64,000 nt of DNA from Rhodovulum strictum (GTDB lineage Bacteria; Pseudomonadota; Alphaproteobacteria; Rhodobacterales; Rhodobacteraceae): positions 26,426 through 90,425 of the forward strand of contig NZ_WJPO01000014.1 in NCBI RefSeq assembly GCF_009649175.1. Reading direction: 5' to 3'. A model generated the notes under the pieces. That model was not told the DNA's origin. It searched no databases and saw only the letters and a list, made by a program, of their open reading frames with translations. Position 1 is the first letter of the stretch. The number at the start of each line of letters is the position of its first letter. This document shows positions 1-9,615 of this stretch, one piece after another. The translations under genes were made by a program, and so were the position numbers.

Positions 1-1
1 C

Positions 2-133
2 CGCGTCATGGTCTGCGGCGGACGCGACATGGCGGCGGGCGTGGCCGATGCGCTGGCCGAGGTTCTGGCGCCGGTTGGGCTCACGCCCGCGGTCCTGAAG
101 GCGGAGGGACGGTATGTCGAAGATATCTACTGA
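2..133 (+). CDS. C-terminal end of a CysJ-like flavin reductase (partial)
   Basis: Only the last 43 codons lie in the window. They read VCGG near the start and end in GRYVEDIY, the typical tail of the ferredoxin-NADP+ reductase fold as found in sulfite reductase flavoprotein (CysJ) and related diflavin reductases, where the aromatic C-terminus stacks on FAD. The next gene, apbE, starts 20 bp before this stop, so the two are probably co-transcribed and translationally coupled. Which acceptor the reductase serves cannot be told from the fragment. Confidence 0.6.
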   Translation, partial: RVMVCGGRDMAAGVADALAEVLAPVGLTPAVLKAEGRYVEDIY

Positions 134-1094
134 GTTGGTGCGACTTGCACTGAACGGCCCGACCATGGGCACGCGCTGGTCGGCGCTGTTCTTTGCGGAG
201 CACGGTTTAGATCCGGACCCGATCCGCGCGGCGCTGCAGGATGCCGTCGACGAGGTGGACGCGCAGATGTCCACCTGGAAGCCAGACAGCGACCTGATGC
301 GCCTCAACGCGGCCTCGGTGGGCGTCTGGGTGACGGTGCCCGCACGATTGACGGAGGTCCTGCGTCTCGGCCTGGAAATCGGGCGCGCCTCGGGCGGGGC
401 GTTCGACATCGGCATGGGCGATGCGGTGACCGCCTGGGGCTTCGGGCAGGAGGCCGCCGCGCCTGCGGGCATCCGTGCGGCGATGACCGCCCCACGCCGG
501 CCGGCGCATGAGGTCCTGGAGATCGGCGAGAGCGAAGTACGCAAGTCGGCGCCCATCGCCCTCGACCTGAACGGAATCGCCAAGGGCTATGGGGTCGATC
601 GGCTGGCCGAGACGCTGCGCGACCACGGGATTGCGGCCGCCCTCGTCGGGATCGACGGCGAGATGCGCGCGACGGGCCTGCGGCCGGACGGCGAAGCCTG
701 GACCATCGCGGTCGAGGCGCCGGACATCGCCCGTCGGACCTCCCATTCGATCCTTTCGCTCCAGGACGCCGCCGTGGCGACCTCGGGCGACTACCGCCAC
801 TGGGTCGAGGTGCAGGGACGACGCCTGTCGCATACGATGGATCCGAGGCGCGGCGCTCCGCTGATCGCATCGCCGGCCTCTGTCACCGTCGTGGCCCGCA
901 GTTGTGCCGAGGCCGATGCCTGGGCGACGGCGCTGATGGTGCTCGGCCCGGATGCGGGCGCGGCAATCGCCAGACGACGCGGGCTCGACGCCCTTTTTCT
1001 CCTGCGCGATGATGAAGGGCACGCAAGGGGCGTGGGAGTCGGACAACTGTTTTCGGAAGAACCAGCGGCAATCGCCTCAGCCGGGGGAAGATGA
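114..1094 (+). CDS. apbE: FAD:protein FMN transferase ApbE
   Basis: Transfers FMN from FAD onto a threonine of a target protein (RnfG/NqrC-type or other flavoproteins). The 326-residue protein shows the ApbE family marks: GPTMGTRW at about 15-22, LDLNGIAKGY at 150-159, TSGDY at 223-227, HTMDPRRG at 240-247, and an aspartate-bearing segment DAWATALMVLG at 268-278 that helps bind Mg2+. No lipobox or signal peptide is visible, so it probably acts in the cytoplasm, unlike many exported ApbE proteins. The start at 114 overlaps the upstream reductase gene by 20 bp, suggesting that reductase or a protein encoded further left is the flavinylation target. Confidence 0.85.
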   Translation: MSKISTELVRLALNGPTMGTRWSALFFAEHGLDPDPIRAALQDAVDEVDAQMSTWKPDSDLMRLNAASVGVWVTVPARLTEVLRLGLEIGRASGGAFDIGMGDAVTAWGFGQEAAAPAGIRAAMTAPRRPAHEVLEIGESEVRKSAPIALDLNGIAKGYGVDRLAETLRDHGIAAALVGIDGEMRATGLRPDGEAWTIAVEAPDIARRTSHSILSLQDAAVATSGDYRHWVEVQGRRLSHTMDPRRGAPLIASPASVTVVARSCAEADAWATALMVLGPDAGAAIARRRGLDALFLLRDDEGHARGVGVGQLFSEEPAAIASAGGR

Positions 1095-1498
1095 GCCGCA
1101 TGGAACAGACCCGTGACGATCCCTTCAAGACCGCAATCCTGCTGCCGGCCGCGACCGGTCCGATCGCCGGACTTGCATTCTGGTCCGCAGGCCAACCCGA
1201 TATCGCGAACCTTGTCTGAATCGCCGGTGTCGCTCCCGCACTCGCCACGCCCTGTCCGTTGAGCCTGGCCGTGCCGGTCGCGCTGGTGGCCGGCCTCTCT
1301 CGCGCGGCGCATTAAGGCGTGCTGATCAAGGGCGCGGGACAGCTCGGGACGATGTTGCGCAGCCGCACGCTGATCCTCGACAAGACCGGCACCCTGACGG
1401 ACGGCCGACCACAGATCATCTCGGTCGATAGCGCTGGCGGCATGGCCAATGCCATCCCCTGCCCGTCCGCAATCCCGGCGGCTATCTTCGCGGCATGA
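1091..1498 (+). pseudogene. Remnant of a heavy-metal P-type ATPase
   Basis: Reading on from an ATG overlapping the apbE stop, one frame gives pieces of a P1B-type ATPase: a CPLSLAVPVALVAGL membrane segment that carries the usual Cys-Pro motif, then GVLIKGAGQL and the phosphorylation motif DKTGTLTDG. The frame is cut by TGA at 1217-1219 and TAA at 1313-1315 and ends before any ATP-binding domain, so no functional pump is made. It looks like a deletion-scarred relic. Confidence 0.65.
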
Positions 1499-1696
1499 TC
1501 GCGGCCCACCGTGAGGGCCAGCTCGATCTCGTCGGGGAGGGGTGAGCGGGCTGGCCAAGCGCCGCCGTCGGGAGAGGCGGGTCGACAGAATCCGGCCAGC
1601 CATCTCCCTGGAGCGTTGTCCCAGAAAACTTAATCGTTGGGGATTCCCATGAGGGGCAGTTCTGATTCAACCTACCCGCCGGGGAGGAGGCCGGCG

Positions 1697-1801
1697 ATGA
1701 AGGTGAAAGCGCTGTCCCTCGATCTTCGCGTCCGTCTCCCGAAGGCGGTAGCCGAGGGCGCGAACGACTTCAGCGCCTGCGGATACGATCCAGACCGGTA
1801 G
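1697..1801 (+). pseudogene. Probable IS630-family transposase N-terminal fragment
   Basis: A 34-codon frame begins MKVKALSLDLRVRLPKAVAE, resembling the opening of IS630-type transposases (SLDLRERVVAAVAEG), then diverges and stops at 1799-1801. No DDE catalytic domain follows and no inverted repeat pair is evident, so this is at most a dead insertion-sequence remnant. Identification rests on one short match. Confidence 0.35.
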
Positions 1802-1832
1802 GATTTCGCTCTAGCCAGAAAGGGAGGCGCAG

Positions 1833-1987
1833 ATGTGGACACTTCAGGACGCCAAGAACCGGTTCAGCGAGTTGGTGAATGCCGCCCTCACCGGAACGCC
1901 CCAGCAGATCACCCGGCGCGTTTTCCCGGCCTCGAGGACGAGGAACTCGGGCGCCTCGAGGCGCAGCCGCGCGATCTTTCCCTCTGA
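1833..1987 (+). pseudogene. Phd-type antitoxin, internally damaged
   Basis: Starts MWTLQDAKNRFSELVNAALT, the DNA-binding N-terminus of Phd/YefM-like antitoxins. After ITRR the frame is lost; a C-terminal piece, FPGLEDEELGRLEAQPRDLS, continues in another frame and ends with TGA at 1985-1987. About half the usual 80 residues are missing, so an internal deletion with frameshift is the simplest reading. The stop overlaps the toxin ATG (TGATG), the usual arrangement of a toxin-antitoxin operon. Confidence 0.65.
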
Positions 1988-2384
1988 TGATCACCCTCGA
2001 CACCAATGTGCTTTCGGCCCTGCGGCGGCCCGATCGCACCCGGCAGGCGGTCGACTGGCTAAAGGCCCAGCCCGAGGAAGCCCTGTTCATCAGCGTCGTG
2101 ACCATCGGCGAGATCGAGCGGGGCATAGCCCTGCAGCACGGGAAGAACCCGGGTTTTGCCCGCGACCTTGCCGCGTGGCTCGCCACCACGCTGGAGGTCT
2201 ACGCCGATCGCCTGCTGCCCTTCAGTGCCGAGGATGCCCTGATCTGGGGACGCCTCTCCGCCGAGATCGGTTCCGCCGGCGCCGATCTGATGATTGCCGC
2301 CACCGCGCTTGCCCATGCGCCGCAGTTGCAACCGGAAACGTGGCTGATTTCCGGCCCACCGGCATCGAGGTCATCAATCCCTTC
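1987..2384 (+). pseudogene. PIN-domain (VapC/FitB-like) toxin, frameshifted
   Basis: MITLDTNVLSALRRP opens a PIN ribonuclease with the first acidic residue in LDTN, a second in IGEIERG and a third in AGADLMIAATAL. After TALAHAPQ the matching frame changes: the expected C-terminus, VATGNVADFRPTGIEVINPF, lies in the next frame and ends near 2384. A one-base deletion at about 2320-2335 explains this. Unshifted, the frame runs to 2478 with an unrelated tail. With the antitoxin also broken, the pair is probably inactive. Confidence 0.7.
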
Positions 2385-2679
2385 GATCCCCGATCCTGCT
2401 TTCGTCGGCGCTCATGGCGGGCGAGCGACGCTCGTTCAGGGCCGGGGCGTCGCGGGGTTTCCATCTTGGGCGATGTGATTCCGTACTGGCGGCAAAGCGC
2501 ATAGACGCGGACGGGTGTGGCATGCAAGGTCGGCGAGGCGGCACGGATTTGGTCGGTTTGGCCATCATCACGGGAGACGCGTCGCGAACCGGCGGGTTTG
2601 TGCAATTGTCGCGAAGCGGGCAGGGACGTCGACTGTCGGGCAAGGTACGGCCCCCCACGGCCCGTCGGGCATCCCGCTG

Positions 2680-3504
2680 TCAGGTGCCCTTGCGGCCTTC
2701 CAGAGCCGCCTTGGTCACCAGTGCCACGACAGCGATCAGCGTCAGGGTCGAGGCGGCGGCGAAGGCGCCGACCGCGTTCAGATCGTTGAACAGCAGTTCC
2801 ACATGCAGCGGCAGGGTGTTGGTCTGGCCGCGGATGTTGCCCGACACGACCGAGACGCCGCCGAACTCGCCCACCGCGCGGGCGGTGCAAAGGACGGCTC
2901 CGTAAAGCAGCGCCCATTTGATGTTGGGCAGCGTCACGCGGGTGAAGATCTGCCAGCCGTTGGCGCCCAGTGTGACCGCAGCCTGTTCCTGTTCGGAGCC
3001 CTGGGCCTGCATCAGCGGCAGCACCTCGCGCGCCACAAACGGTGCGGTCACGAACATCGTCACCAGCACGATGCCGGGCAGCGCGAACATCACCTGCAGG
3101 TCGTTGGCCTGTAGCCAGGGACCCAGCAACCCCTGGCGGCCATAGAGCAGCAGGTAGCAGATGCCCGCGATGATCGGTGAGATCGAGAAGGGGATCTCGA
3201 TGATGGTGACGAGGATACCGCGCCCCGGAAAGCGGTGCTTGGCCACGGCCCAGGCGGCGGCGATGCCGAAGGCAACGTTCAGCGGCACGACGATCAGCGC
3301 GGTAATCGTGGTCAGCCAGATCGCATGCAGCGTCATCGGGTGCAGGATGTTCGCGGCGTAGACCTCCCAGCCGCGCGAGAAGGCGCGAGCGAAGATGAAG
3401 GCGAGGGGGGCGGCGATGAACAGCAGCGTCAGGCCCACGGCGAGGCCGATGAGGATGCTCTCGCCCCGTCGGGACTGGCCGGGCAAGGGGGACGCAGCAC
3501 TCAT
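2680..3504 (-). CDS. cysW: Sulfate/thiosulfate ABC transporter permease CysW (copy 1)
   Basis: Inner-membrane permease of the CysTWA importer; 274 residues with about six hydrophobic segments. The loop VTLGANGWQIFTRVTLPNIK carries the EAA-type motif that docks on the CysA ATPase. It is the last gene of cysA-sbp-cysT-cysW and its start overlaps the end of cysT by 4 bp (3501-3504). A second copy lies at 20249-21115. Confidence 0.92.
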   Translation of the reverse strand: MSAASPLPGQSRRGESILIGLAVGLTLLFIAAPLAFIFARAFSRGWEVYAANILHPMTLHAIWLTTITALIVVPLNVAFGIAAAWAVAKHRFPGRGILVTIIEIPFSISPIIAGICYLLLYGRQGLLGPWLQANDLQVMFALPGIVLVTMFVTAPFVAREVLPLMQAQGSEQEQAAVTLGANGWQIFTRVTLPNIKWALLYGAVLCTARAVGEFGGVSVVSGNIRGQTNTLPLHVELLFNDLNAVGAFAAASTLTLIAVVALVTKAALEGRKGT

Positions 3505-4373
3505 CGGCTGGCCTCACGGTAGCGGGAGGCCCAGAACTGCAGCAGGTTCGAGACGAGCAGCAGCACCAGCGCGAAGGCAAGCAGCACCAGCGCGATGGCG
3601 GCGGCGCCGTTGTAGTCGAATTCCTCCAACCGGATGAAGGCCAGCAGCGCCGCGATCTCGGTGCGGAAGGGCAGGTTTCCGGCGATGAAGACGATGGCGC
3701 CAAACTCGCCCAGACTGCGTGCGAAAGCAGTGGTGCAGCCTGCGAGCCATGCAGGCAGGATCGCGGGGAACACCACGCGGGTGAAGATTGTCCACGGGCG
3801 CGCCCCCAGCGTGACGGCGGCCTGTTCGAGCGCGGGGTCCATATCCTCCAGCACTGGCTGGACGGTGCGGACGACGAAGGGGACCGAGGTGAAGGCCATC
3901 GCCAGCGCAATGCCCCAGATCGTGTAGACGACCGGAATGCCGGCCGGGTGCAGGATCGCGCCGAACCAGCCGTTCGCGGAAAACAGCGCCGTCAGTGACA
4001 GGCCCGCCACGGCCGTGGGCAGCGCGAAAGGCACATCCATCAGAGCGTCCAGAATGCGCTTGCCCGGAAACTCGTAGCGGACCAGCACCCAAGCCATCAG
4101 CAGGCCGTAAAGCGCGTTGAAGATCGTGGCGATGACCGCTGCGGTCAGGGTGATCTGGAACGCCGCCACCGCGCGCGCCGACGTGACGATGCGCCAGAAC
4201 CGCTCCGGTCCCATCTCGGCCCCCTTCAGGATCAGCGCGATCACCGGGATCAAAACGATCAGCGTCAGATACAGCAGCGTAGTGCCAAGGCTCAATGTGA
4301 ACCCCGGCAGGACGCGCTTGGCGCGGATGGGGGCGCCATGCGGCGCCCCCGGGCTGGCGTCGATTGCGGTCAT
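3501..4373 (-). CDS. cysT: Sulfate/thiosulfate ABC transporter permease CysT (copy 1)
   Basis: Partner permease of CysW, 290 residues. It has the conserved CysT (CysU) features: LVRYEFPGKRILDALMDVPF near the middle, [19 protein letters not shown], the coupling loop VTLGARPWTIFTRVVFP, and the C-terminal EFGAIVFIAGNLPF followed by RLEEFDYNGAAAI. It starts 4 bp after the sbp stop, so the four genes form one message. Confidence 0.93.
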   Translation of the reverse strand: MTAIDASPGAPHGAPIRAKRVLPGFTLSLGTTLLYLTLIVLIPVIALILKGAEMGPERFWRIVTSARAVAAFQITLTAAVIATIFNALYGLLMAWVLVRYEFPGKRILDALMDVPFALPTAVAGLSLTALFSANGWFGAILHPAGIPVVYTIWGIALAMAFTSVPFVVRTVQPVLEDMDPALEQAAVTLGARPWTIFTRVVFPAILPAWLAGCTTAFARSLGEFGAIVFIAGNLPFRTEIAALLAFIRLEEFDYNGAAAIALVLLAFALVLLLVSNLLQFWASRYREASR

Positions 4374-4377
4374 CGCG

Positions 4378-5370
4378 TCACTGGTTCACGAAGACCTGAT
4401 CGAGGATCGCGCCATCCGCCAGATGCTCTGCCCGGATCGCATCCCAACCGCCGAAGACCTCATCGACCGTGACCAGATCCACGGCGGGCAGGCTGTCCGC
4501 GAACTCGGCGGCAACGGTCTCGTCGGTCACACGATAGAAATGCTCGGCGAGGATGCGCTGCGCCTCAGGCGAATACAGCCATTCGAGATAGGCCGTCGCC
4601 ACCTCGGTCGAGCCGTTCCGCTCGGCGTTCTGCGCGACCACGGCCACCGGGAAGGCCGCGAACAGGCTCTGCGAGGGCGTGACCCGCTCGAAGCCCTGCG
4701 CGGCGTATTCGGCGGCGATCCCGCCGGTCTCGGCCTCGAAGGTCACCAGCACGTCGCCGATGCCCCGCTCGGCGAAGGTCTGCGTCGCGGCGCGGCCGCC
4801 GGTATCGAACACCGGCACCGAGGCGAAGATCGCGCGAGTGAATTCCTGCGCCGCCGCGTGGTCGCCATCGGTCCGCGCCAGTTCGAAGGCATAGGCCGCC
4901 AGATAGGTGTAGCGCGCATTGCCGCTGGTCTTGGGGTTCGGGAACACCGGAGCCACGTCGTCGCGGGCCAGATCGTCCCAGTCCTGAATGCCCTTCGGGT
5001 TGCCGGAGCGCACCAGGAAGGCTGGCAGCGAGTAGTAGGGCGAGGCGCCGTTGGGCAGCAGCTCGCGCCAGTTCGCGGGTACGAGCCCGCTTTCGGCCAG
5101 CACGTCGATATCGGTTTCCTGGTTGAAGGTCACGACATCGGCGTTCAGCCCCTCGAGGATCGCGCGGGCCTGCCGCGACGAGCCGCCATGGCTCTGGTCG
5201 ATGGTCACCGTCCGGCCGGTGGTTTCCTGCCAATGCGCGGCGAAGGCGGGGTTCAGCGCCTCGAACAACTCGCGCGCGATGTCGTAGCTGACATTCAGCA
5301 GGCGGTCCTGCGCGGCGGCAGGGGCAGCCAGGGACACCGCCAGGGCGGCGGCCAGCAGAGAGCGTTTCAT
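4378..5370 (-). CDS. sbp: Periplasmic sulfate-binding protein (copy 1)
   Basis: Captures sulfate in the periplasm for CysTWA. The 330-residue precursor begins with a Sec signal ([20 protein letters not shown]) and then [17 protein letters not shown], the family hallmark. [13 protein letters not shown] contributes sulfate-binding residues, and [18 protein letters not shown] is also typical. The ATG overlaps the cysA stop (ATGA). The second copy at 21980 reads NVSYDPTRELYREYN at the same place, so the two are clear paralogues but not recent duplicates. Confidence 0.93.
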   Translation of the reverse strand: MKRSLLAAALAVSLAAPAAAQDRLLNVSYDIARELFEALNPAFAAHWQETTGRTVTIDQSHGGSSRQARAILEGLNADVVTFNQETDIDVLAESGLVPANWRELLPNGASPYYSLPAFLVRSGNPKGIQDWDDLARDDVAPVFPNPKTSGNARYTYLAAYAFELARTDGDHAAAQEFTRAIFASVPVFDTGGRAATQTFAERGIGDVLVTFEAETGGIAAEYAAQGFERVTPSQSLFAAFPVAVVAQNAERNGSTEVATAYLEWLYSPEAQRILAEHFYRVTDETVAAEFADSLPAVDLVTVDEVFGGWDAIRAEHLADGAILDQVFVNQ

Positions 5371-6470
5371 CGGGAAGACTCCAGTTTCAGGGAAATGGGG
5401 GTGACGACTGGCAGTGCCGCGCGCCGCTCGGCGGGAAAAATCGTTCCGGCCTCGATCCTCAGCCGCACCGGGGCGCCGGGATCCAAGGCCTCGGCGTTGA
5501 CGGCACGGCGCGGCAGATCGGCCTCAGCCTCAGCGCCATCGGGGGCGCGCACCACAAGTCGCAGATGCGCGCCGGTCGAGCTTCGGCTGGCGATCCTCCA
5601 GGGCGCCGCGGCGTCGGGGATTGGCGTGATGTCCTGAGGTCGCACGAACAGGTTGGCCGCGCCATCGGGCAGCGCCCGGCGCGGCAGGGCGCTCAGGTCA
5701 AGCCCCGCACCCTCGGCCCGGCCCGCATGCAGGGTCACTGGCAGCTCCACCGTGGCGCCCATGAAGCGCGCAACGAAGGGGCTTGCAGGGTGGTCGTGGA
5801 TCGCGTCGGCATGGCCGATCTGCTCGATCCGCCCCGCGCCCATCACCACCACGCGGTCGGCCAGTTCAAAGGCTTCCTCCTGGTCGTGGGTCACGAAGAT
5901 CGTAGTCGAACCGGTCGCGTCATGCACACCGCGCAGCCAGCGCCGCAGATCGCGCCGGATCGCAGCATCCAGCGCGCCGAAGGGTTCGTCGAGCAGCAGA
6001 ACCCGGGGCTCGATCGCCAGCGCGCGCCCCAGCGCGACGCGCTGGCGCTGTCCGCCCGAAAGCTGAGTCGGATAGCGGTTGGCGAGATGGGCGATCTGAA
6101 GGAAATGCAGCAATTCGTCGACCTTGGCGGCAATTGCCGCCTTGCCCGGCCGCGCGGCGCGTGGGCGCACGCTCAGCCCGAAGCCGATATTGTCGCGCAC
6201 GCGCATGTGCGGAAACAGCGCGTAATGCTGAAACACGAAGCCGATGCGCCGGTCCTGCGCGGCCAGTTGCAGCCAGTCCTCGCCCTCAACGGACAGACGC
6301 CCGGCGTCGGGCCATTCCAGCCCCGCGATGATCTTCAGAAGCGTCGTCTTGCCCGATCCCGACGGCCCCAGCAGCGCAACCAGTTCGCCCCGGTCCACGC
6401 CAAGCTCGATCCCGCGCAGGACCTCTGTCTGCCCGAACCGTTTGGTCAGCCCCGAGATGGTGATCGACAT
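5367..6470 (-). CDS. cysA: Sulfate/thiosulfate ABC transporter ATPase CysA (copy 1, full length)
   Basis: Energises sulfate import. 367 residues: Walker [10 protein letters not shown] at 35-43, signature LSGGQ at 137-141, Walker B LLLDEP at 158-163, H-loop THDQEEA, then a C-terminal TOBE-type region of about 130 residues containing [12 protein letters not shown]. It is the first gene of the operon, so the promoter should lie in 6471-6685. In contrast, the second CysA at 19518-20237 ends just after the nucleotide-binding domain. Confidence 0.93.
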   Translation of the reverse strand: MSITISGLTKRFGQTEVLRGIELGVDRGELVALLGPSGSGKTTLLKIIAGLEWPDAGRLSVEGEDWLQLAAQDRRIGFVFQHYALFPHMRVRDNIGFGLSVRPRAARPGKAAIAAKVDELLHFLQIAHLANRYPTQLSGGQRQRVALGRALAIEPRVLLLDEPFGALDAAIRRDLRRWLRGVHDATGSTTIFVTHDQEEAFELADRVVVMGAGRIEQIGHADAIHDHPASPFVARFMGATVELPVTLHAGRAEGAGLDLSALPRRALPDGAANLFVRPQDITPIPDAAAPWRIASRSSTGAHLRLVVRAPDGAEAEADLPRRAVNAEALDPGAPVRLRIEAGTIFPAERRAALPVVTPISLKLESSR

Positions 6471-6652
6471 GGCTGTGCCTCTCTCAACGAATTTCCGAGT
6501 TAGTCAGGGTGATCGCGGGCGGCAAGCGGATCACGGCGGGCCTGACCCCGCCGGGCGGGACGGAAGTTCCAGCACTGCCGGACGCAGCGTGACGTTCGCC
6601 GGAACCCCTCGATCCGGGGGAAAGTCCGGTCCTGAATATCCCCTCGGAAACG

Positions 6653-6664
6653 AAGGAATTCCTT
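6653..6664. promoter_or_regulatory. 12-bp palindrome upstream of cysA copy 1
   Basis: AAGGAATTCCTT is a perfect palindrome 183 bp upstream of the cysA start, between that operon and the end of the FAD protein gene. Its GGAATTCC core resembles the GGAAT-containing elements before soeA (44834-44841) and the sbp copy 2 operon (23359-23370). An operator role is inferred only. Confidence 0.3.
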
Positions 6665-6685
6665 TTTCTCATTCCTGCAACGATA

Positions 6686-8059
6686 TCATACGGAAAACTC
6701 TTCCGATTTGGCCAGCCCTGCGACCTGCACGCGAATATCCGGAATCGCTGTGATCTCCCAGAAGGCAGAGCGGCTGACGGGGCCGATGGCAAACACCCCT
6801 GACAGCGCCGTGCCGTCCGGGCGCAGAACCCGTGCGCGCGCGTCCACAACGATCCCCAGTCGCAGCGGGTCCAGGCTGGCCAGCCCTTCGGCGATCAGGT
6901 TGCGGATCACCGGGACCGAATGTCGGTCGGGGTCGCGCCGGACGCCGCGGCAATCGAAGACGTGATGAAACAGGCGATACTCCTCTGCGCCAGCGCCTGC
7001 TCCGGTCGGCCGCAGGCGGGCCAATACGGCATTGCGGGACGTCCGCTCGGCCCCGAGGAAGCTGGCACGCCGAAGCGACAGTCGTCCTTCGCCGATGGCC
7101 GATTTCAGCCGTTCGGCCGAGGGTGGCGGCAGGCGGTGGCGATGCACCTCCCACCACGCGCAGGCATGGCGCAGAAACCGGGCGCGCGCGGCTTCGTCCA
7201 TGGACTGCCAGAGACTCTGCACATGCGGACGCAGGCCATCGACAACCGACTGCCAGTCGCCGCCTTGGGCCTGGGTCAGGGCCACACGGTACCGCAGCCA
7301 GTGCATCAGCACGCTGACCGGCTGGCCGAGCGGCAATTCGTCCGCGCCGATCGCCTCGGGCGCGGCATCGACATGGGGTTGGGGTAGCAGTCCGCGGCGC
7401 GAGATCGCTTCGATCCTGCCCCGATGGTTTGAGTCCAGAAGGGTCATCACCTGATCCACCATGGTCAGCCCGGTGCCGACGATCAGGACATCGGCATCCC
7501 GGTCCGGCAGCGGATCACTGCCCCAGGGCAGTGTCAGCGCGCCGCCCGGATCAGCGTCGGGCAGGGAATGGCCGGTGGCAAGAACGGCAAGGTCGGCCGA
7601 CAGGACGCTGCCATCCGCCAAGTGCACGGACACCCCCTGCGCCTGCGGGATCACCCGGAGGGCCTCTGCCGTCAGACAGCTCAGCCGGTCGCCGCCCTGC
7701 GCTCCTGCCATCTTCTCGGTCAAGTAACGGCCATAGAACCCCCTTGAAACAAAGGAAAAGGGGCAAGCCGAAGGGTCGACCCTCGCACGCAGCCAGTCCA
7801 GGAAATCCGCCGGATCATCCGCGAAGGCCGACATGTTCGACACACGCGTGTTGAGCAGATGCGCGGGGTCATCCGTGCCGTAGGCTACTCCGCAGCCAGG
7901 GACACCGGATTTCTCGATCAGCACCACCCGCGCGCTCGGGCTGTGTCGCAGCAGGTGCAGCGCCATCAGAACGCCGCTGGCACCGCCGCCAAGGACGGCG
8001 ACATTCGGGCCGCTGGGTCGCGCCCGCGAAATATCTGGGATGCTCCGTGTCAGAGCCAA
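6686..8059 (-). CDS. FAD/NAD(P)-binding protein (FAD-NAD(P)-binding family)
   Basis: A 457-residue flavoprotein of the family of large FAD/NAD(P)-binding proteins of unknown substrate. The N-terminal Rossmann motif VLGGGASG lies at 22-29; a second dinucleotide motif, VLIVGTGLTMVDQV, lies near residue 190, and GYGTDDP-like and HLLNTRVSNMSAF segments are typical. The start is a TTG at 8059 and overlaps the preceding small ORF by 10 bp, which suggests translational coupling. Members of this family sit near cysteine and organosulfur genes in other proteobacteria, but the reaction is unknown. Confidence 0.75.
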   Translation of the reverse strand: MALTRSIPDISRARPSGPNVAVLGGGASGVLMALHLLRHSPSARVVLIEKSGVPGCGVAYGTDDPAHLLNTRVSNMSAFADDPADFLDWLRARVDPSACPFSFVSRGFYGRYLTEKMAGAQGGDRLSCLTAEALRVIPQAQGVSVHLADGSVLSADLAVLATGHSLPDADPGGALTLPWGSDPLPDRDADVLIVGTGLTMVDQVMTLLDSNHRGRIEAISRRGLLPQPHVDAAPEAIGADELPLGQPVSVLMHWLRYRVALTQAQGGDWQSVVDGLRPHVQSLWQSMDEAARARFLRHACAWWEVHRHRLPPPSAERLKSAIGEGRLSLRRASFLGAERTSRNAVLARLRPTGAGAGAEEYRLFHHVFDCRGVRRDPDRHSVPVIRNLIAEGLASLDPLRLGIVVDARARVLRPDGTALSGVFAIGPVSRSAFWEITAIPDIRVQVAGLAKSEEFSV

Positions 8060-8220
8060 GCCGCTAATCTCGCCCAGAGAACCAGTGCAGGACCGAGCCC
8101 CGGAACAATGAGACCGGCCCGGCTGTCTGTCGCGCAGCCCTCGGGGCGAGGCACCATATGCGGCTCGGCGTCCGGGCCGGCCAGGAGCCGCCAGAGATCG
8201 TGATCGAGAAAGACGGGCAC
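8050..8220 (-). CDS. Small membrane protein, 56 residues
   Basis: A GTG start at 8220 is preceded by AGGGAGGA seven bases upstream, a strong ribosome site. The product begins VPVFLDHDLWRLLAGP and has one hydrophobic C-terminal stretch (AGLIVPGLGPALVLW), so it is probably a single-pass membrane protein. Its stop overlaps the TTG of the FAD protein gene and it follows the hydrolase gene, giving a hydrolase-small protein-FAD protein order. No known family recognised. Confidence 0.55.
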   Translation of the reverse strand: MPVFLDHDLWRLLAGPDAEPHMVPRPEGCATDSRAGLIVPGLGPALVLWARLAAWL

Positions 8221-8383
8221 GCGATCCTCCCTATCGGCGGGTTTGCACCACCCGAGGGGACGTGGCGACGGCTTTCCCGGGCAAGCAGAGCGCGACATGG
8301 CCGATCACACGCAAAGCCCGCGCTGCGGAGCCGACGCTTCGATCTGTCCGGTCGCCGGACCGAAACGACCGTCGCGTTACGCA

Positions 8384-8968
8384 TCAGAACGCCCAACGCT
8401 GTGCAGGCACCGCTGTTCGTCGCGGCGCAGGCCGGAGAGGGGCCCCCGCGCGCCGCGCGAGCGAATCCCGCAGTTCGAGCCCCAAGGGCCACGGACCGAA
8501 GCCGCTGGCGACATTGATGTGGCCCGCATCGCCCAGATCGACGAAGGCCGCGCCCCAGTCATCGGCCAGATCGAAGGCTACGGAGAACGGCATCCACGGA
8601 TCGTTGCGGCTTGCGACGACGGTGGTGGGCATCGGGAACGCAGAGCGGGGCAGATCCACGAAACCGGCGAGCCTGGTGCTGCGATGCGGGATGGCGGGCG
8701 CCACCAGCAGCGCACCGGCGATTTCCAGCTGCGGCCATTTCGCAAGCAGTCGCGCGACCACGAGGCAGCTCAGGGAATGCGCCACCACGATCGACCCGGG
8801 ATTGTGCAGCACAGCGCCCGCCACCGTGGACTCCCATGCTTCGGGCGTCGCAACCGCCCAATCTTCCTGGTTTATGATCAGCGCCGTCGGATCGTTCGCC
8901 TGCCACCAGGCTTGCCAATGCGGATCAGGCGAGCCGTCAAGGCCGGGAATCAGCAGGGTACGGGGCAT
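8384..8968 (-). CDS. RBBP9/YdeN-type serine hydrolase (copy 1)
   Basis: A 194-residue alpha/beta hydrolase. The start LLIPGLDGSPDPHWQAWW is the family signature. The nucleophile serine lies in VVAHSLSC, the acid in VVASRNDPWMPF and the histidine in DAGHINVASGFGPWP. It is closely related to the protein at 24844-25428, which has the normal GHSLG elbow where this one has AHSLS. Substrate unknown; the family includes bacterial serine hydrolases without assigned physiological substrates. It probably forms an operon with the small ORF and FAD protein downstream. Confidence 0.85.
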   Translation of the reverse strand: MPRTLLIPGLDGSPDPHWQAWWQANDPTALIINQEDWAVATPEAWESTVAGAVLHNPGSIVVAHSLSCLVVARLLAKWPQLEIAGALLVAPAIPHRSTRLAGFVDLPRSAFPMPTTVVASRNDPWMPFSVAFDLADDWGAAFVDLGDAGHINVASGFGPWPLGLELRDSLARRAGAPLRPAPRRTAVPAQRWAF

Positions 8969-9615
8969 GTCTGGCTCTCCTCTATCTCGAATAACTCTAG
9001 CATGGTGGTCGTGAAATAGGATTCGTTATTCGCACGTCCAGGAGATCCTCGTTCTCCGCACCAGGGGAAATGTGGACGACCGGTGGGCAATGCCTGCCGT
9101 AAATCGGCGTCAGCGGACGGACCACGCATGTGGCGACCGTAGTTGAGAGTGAACCCGGTTTGCCCGCGCAGCACGGTGCGGGCAATCTGGGCGGCTGACA
9201 GGATCAGCACCGCGAACGGCCAGACATTGCGCCATGCCTGAGGATCGTCGCCTCGATGCGGCGGCGTTCCAGATGGGCAGATCCGTCATCGGGGCTCTCC
9301 TCGGGGTTTGGGGTTGATCTTGTCCTCGCGGCGCAGCCATGGCGCCGCCGTGCCTCGACCCGCGACTGGCTCGGGCGGATGCGGCCCGGTGAACGGGCAC
9401 GCTTTCTTCTGGTCGAGGACCGCGACCTACCGGGGGCTGGGTTTTACCCTGTCGCCCCGACGGCTGCACACCGCCGCGAAAGGCACCATCCTGTTTCCGA
9501 AGGTTTACATGGAACTGCTGGGCACCGTGATCCCGACCGAGGGCACTGCTGCCTGCCCTGTGCGCCGGGGCCGCGCTGGATTTCCTGCCGCAATAGCGGC
9601 AAGACTGCGGTGGAC
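8969..9615. other. Gene-poor stretch with decayed coding remnants
   Basis: No intact gene was found in these 650 bp. On the minus strand one frame ends REDKINPKPRGEPR with a stop at 9286-9288 that overlaps an ATG at 9289 (MTDLPIW), the layout of two coupled genes. The second soon loses its frame; a hydrophobic piece, PFAVLILSAAQIARTVL, continues in another frame and runs toward the hydrolase start. Both look like remnants of membrane-protein genes that I could not identify. Confidence 0.35.
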
